This document shows positions 35,120 through 35,550 of a stretch of DNA of 35,550 bases, piece after piece. The notes beneath the pieces are model-generated. The model saw only the letters and a program-made list of their open reading frames with translations. It was not told the origin of the DNA and did not search any database. The DNA is from Verrucomicrobiaceae bacterium (lineage in GTDB: Bacteria; Verrucomicrobiota; Verrucomicrobiia; Chthoniobacterales; Chthoniobacteraceae), in the NCBI GenBank assembly GCA_005791535.1, contig SXWH01000202.1, positions 1-35,550 of the forward strand, given 5' to 3'. The translations under genes were made by a program, and so were the position numbers. Positions within the stretch are counted from its first letter, which is position 1. Each line of letters begins with the position of its first letter.

Positions 35120-35330
35120 GGTGGGCAGTTGGCAGTGAGCAGTTGGCAGTGGGCAGGTGGCAGTGGGCAGGTGGCAGTGGGCAGGTGGCAGTGGGCAGGT
35201 GGCAGTGGGCAGGTGGCAGTAGGCAGGTGGCAGTAGGCAGTCGCAAGCGAGTTGGCGGAGTACTCACGACAAGCCACATCCCCACGCTTGCGACTGCCTA
35301 CTGACTACCGCCTACTGACTACTGCCAACT
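35120..35330. repeat. Heptanucleotide array with 19-bp inverted repeat
   Basis: From 35120 to 35238 seventeen consecutive heptamers run without a break. Most are AGTGGGC, AGGTGGC, AGTTGGC or AGTAGGC, and they alternate as a 14-bp unit AGTGGGCAGGTGGC in the middle. From 35296 to 35330 five heptamers run in the opposite orientation: GCCTACT, GACTACC, GCCTACT, GACTACT and GCCAACT. The two blocks flank a perfect 19-bp inverted repeat (35231-35249 with 35285-35303) around a 35-nt loop. The last heptamer overlaps the stop codon of the phosphotransferase gene by two bases. The array separates two minus-strand genes. It resembles the heptameric STRR repeats known from heterocystous cyanobacteria in type, not in sequence. 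The rest of the 35020-35119 gap shows nothing clear. Confidence 0.88.
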
Positions 35331-35550
35331 AAAGACTATCCGCAAACTTCTGCATCGCCGCCTCCTGCCGCTCTATGCTGTCTACGAGCCGGAACTGCGT
35401 GCGGCAGCGGTCGAGGTTGTGGTGCGGGCGATGGATGCGGAAATACGCATCGCCGTTGAGATAGTCGGTGAGAAAGCGCAGGCCGATCGTGTACGTGATG
35501 AGCTTTCCGCTGAACGCAATCAGCGCGCGCTCGTGCTTGTTGAGAAACGC
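35329..35550 (-). CDS. 3' end of a phosphotransferase gene (APH/NahK-like), partial
   Basis: Only the last 73 residues lie in the window; the start is beyond the right edge. They read LIAFSGKLITYTIGLRFLTDY, then LNGDAYFRIHRPHHNLDRCR and TQFRLVDSIERQEAAM. The pattern RFLTDYLxGDxYFxIHRxxHNLDRxRTQFxLVxSIE is typical of the C terminus of aminoglycoside-phosphotransferase-fold sugar kinases such as N-acetylhexosamine 1-kinase (NahK). The usual role is phosphorylation of a hexosamine in the cytoplasm, which would fit the neighbouring sialate O-acetylesterase in aminosugar use; this is inference from a fragment. The stop codon (35329-35331) overlaps the last heptamer of the repeat array. Confidence 0.78.
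   Translation of the reverse strand, partial: AFLNKHERALIAFSGKLITYTIGLRFLTDYLNGDAYFRIHRPHHNLDRCRTQFRLVDSIERQEAAMQKFADSL

Noticed and set aside
35120-35238. CRISPR array or coding repeat at the right end
   Set aside because: The 7-bp unit has no spacers. The open frame over it (Pro/Thr/Cys/His repeats) merely follows from the repeat and has no good start.

Overview
The window is about 35.5 kb of GC-rich bacterial DNA. The gene families point to the Verrucomicrobia, probably near Chthoniobacter/Spartobacteria. The evidence is a DUF1549/DUF1553 cytochrome-like protein paired with a DUF1501 protein, a giant secreted protein with lamin-tail and CotH domains, a hybrid GntR/LacI-type regulator, a tandem sialate O-acetylesterase, and a DUF58/BatA/VWA cluster. 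This placement rests on family knowledge; no 16S gene is present.

Layout. 1-2.8 kb: a small secreted protein, a 665-bp gap with a ten-unit 21-bp repeat array, a winged-helix regulator and a deacetylase-like protein. 2.8-4.5 kb, minus: an SPL-like radical SAM protein and a thioredoxin-fold protein. 4.6-10.7 kb, plus: a secreted esterase followed by a tightly coupled DUF58/BatA/VWA operon with no MoxR ATPase in the window. 10.7-11.5 kb, minus: the redox repressor Rex and tRNA-Leu(UAA). 11.7-12.8 kb, plus: a small conserved-looking protein, an orphan nuoA ending in a strong terminator, and a Dabb protein. 12.8-18.3 kb, minus: one 1.8-kilo-residue surface protein. 18.6-19.7 kb, plus: a GntR/LacI-hybrid regulator broken by a single in-frame TGA. 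19.8-25.2 kb, minus: an operon of PSD1-type cytochrome protein, DUF1501 protein and FAD oxidoreductase. 25.3-29.0 kb, plus: two large uncharacterised exported or membrane-anchored proteins. 29.0-29.3 kb: a 42-bp-period repeat array. 29.4-32.1 kb, plus: an unrecognised pair of membrane proteins in a visibly more AT-rich stretch. 32.1-35.0 kb, minus: the sialate O-acetylesterase. 35.1-35.33 kb: a heptanucleotide array with a 19-bp perfect inverted repeat. The right edge holds the 3' end of a phosphotransferase gene.

How the genes fit together. Much of the window serves the cell envelope and polymer breakdown: secreted esterases, a deacetylase-like protein, LTD/CotH surface protein and Tat-exported DUF1501. 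Rex beside nuoA suggests a redox and respiration theme, though no clear Rex operator was found.

The most unusual signal lies outside the genes. Three intergenic arrays have periods of 21, 42 and 7 bp, all multiples of 7, and a weaker hairpin region at 18.45 kb has spacings of 35 and 21 bp. Other highlights are the in-frame TGA in the regulator and the uncharacterised two-gene membrane module next to the 42-bp array.
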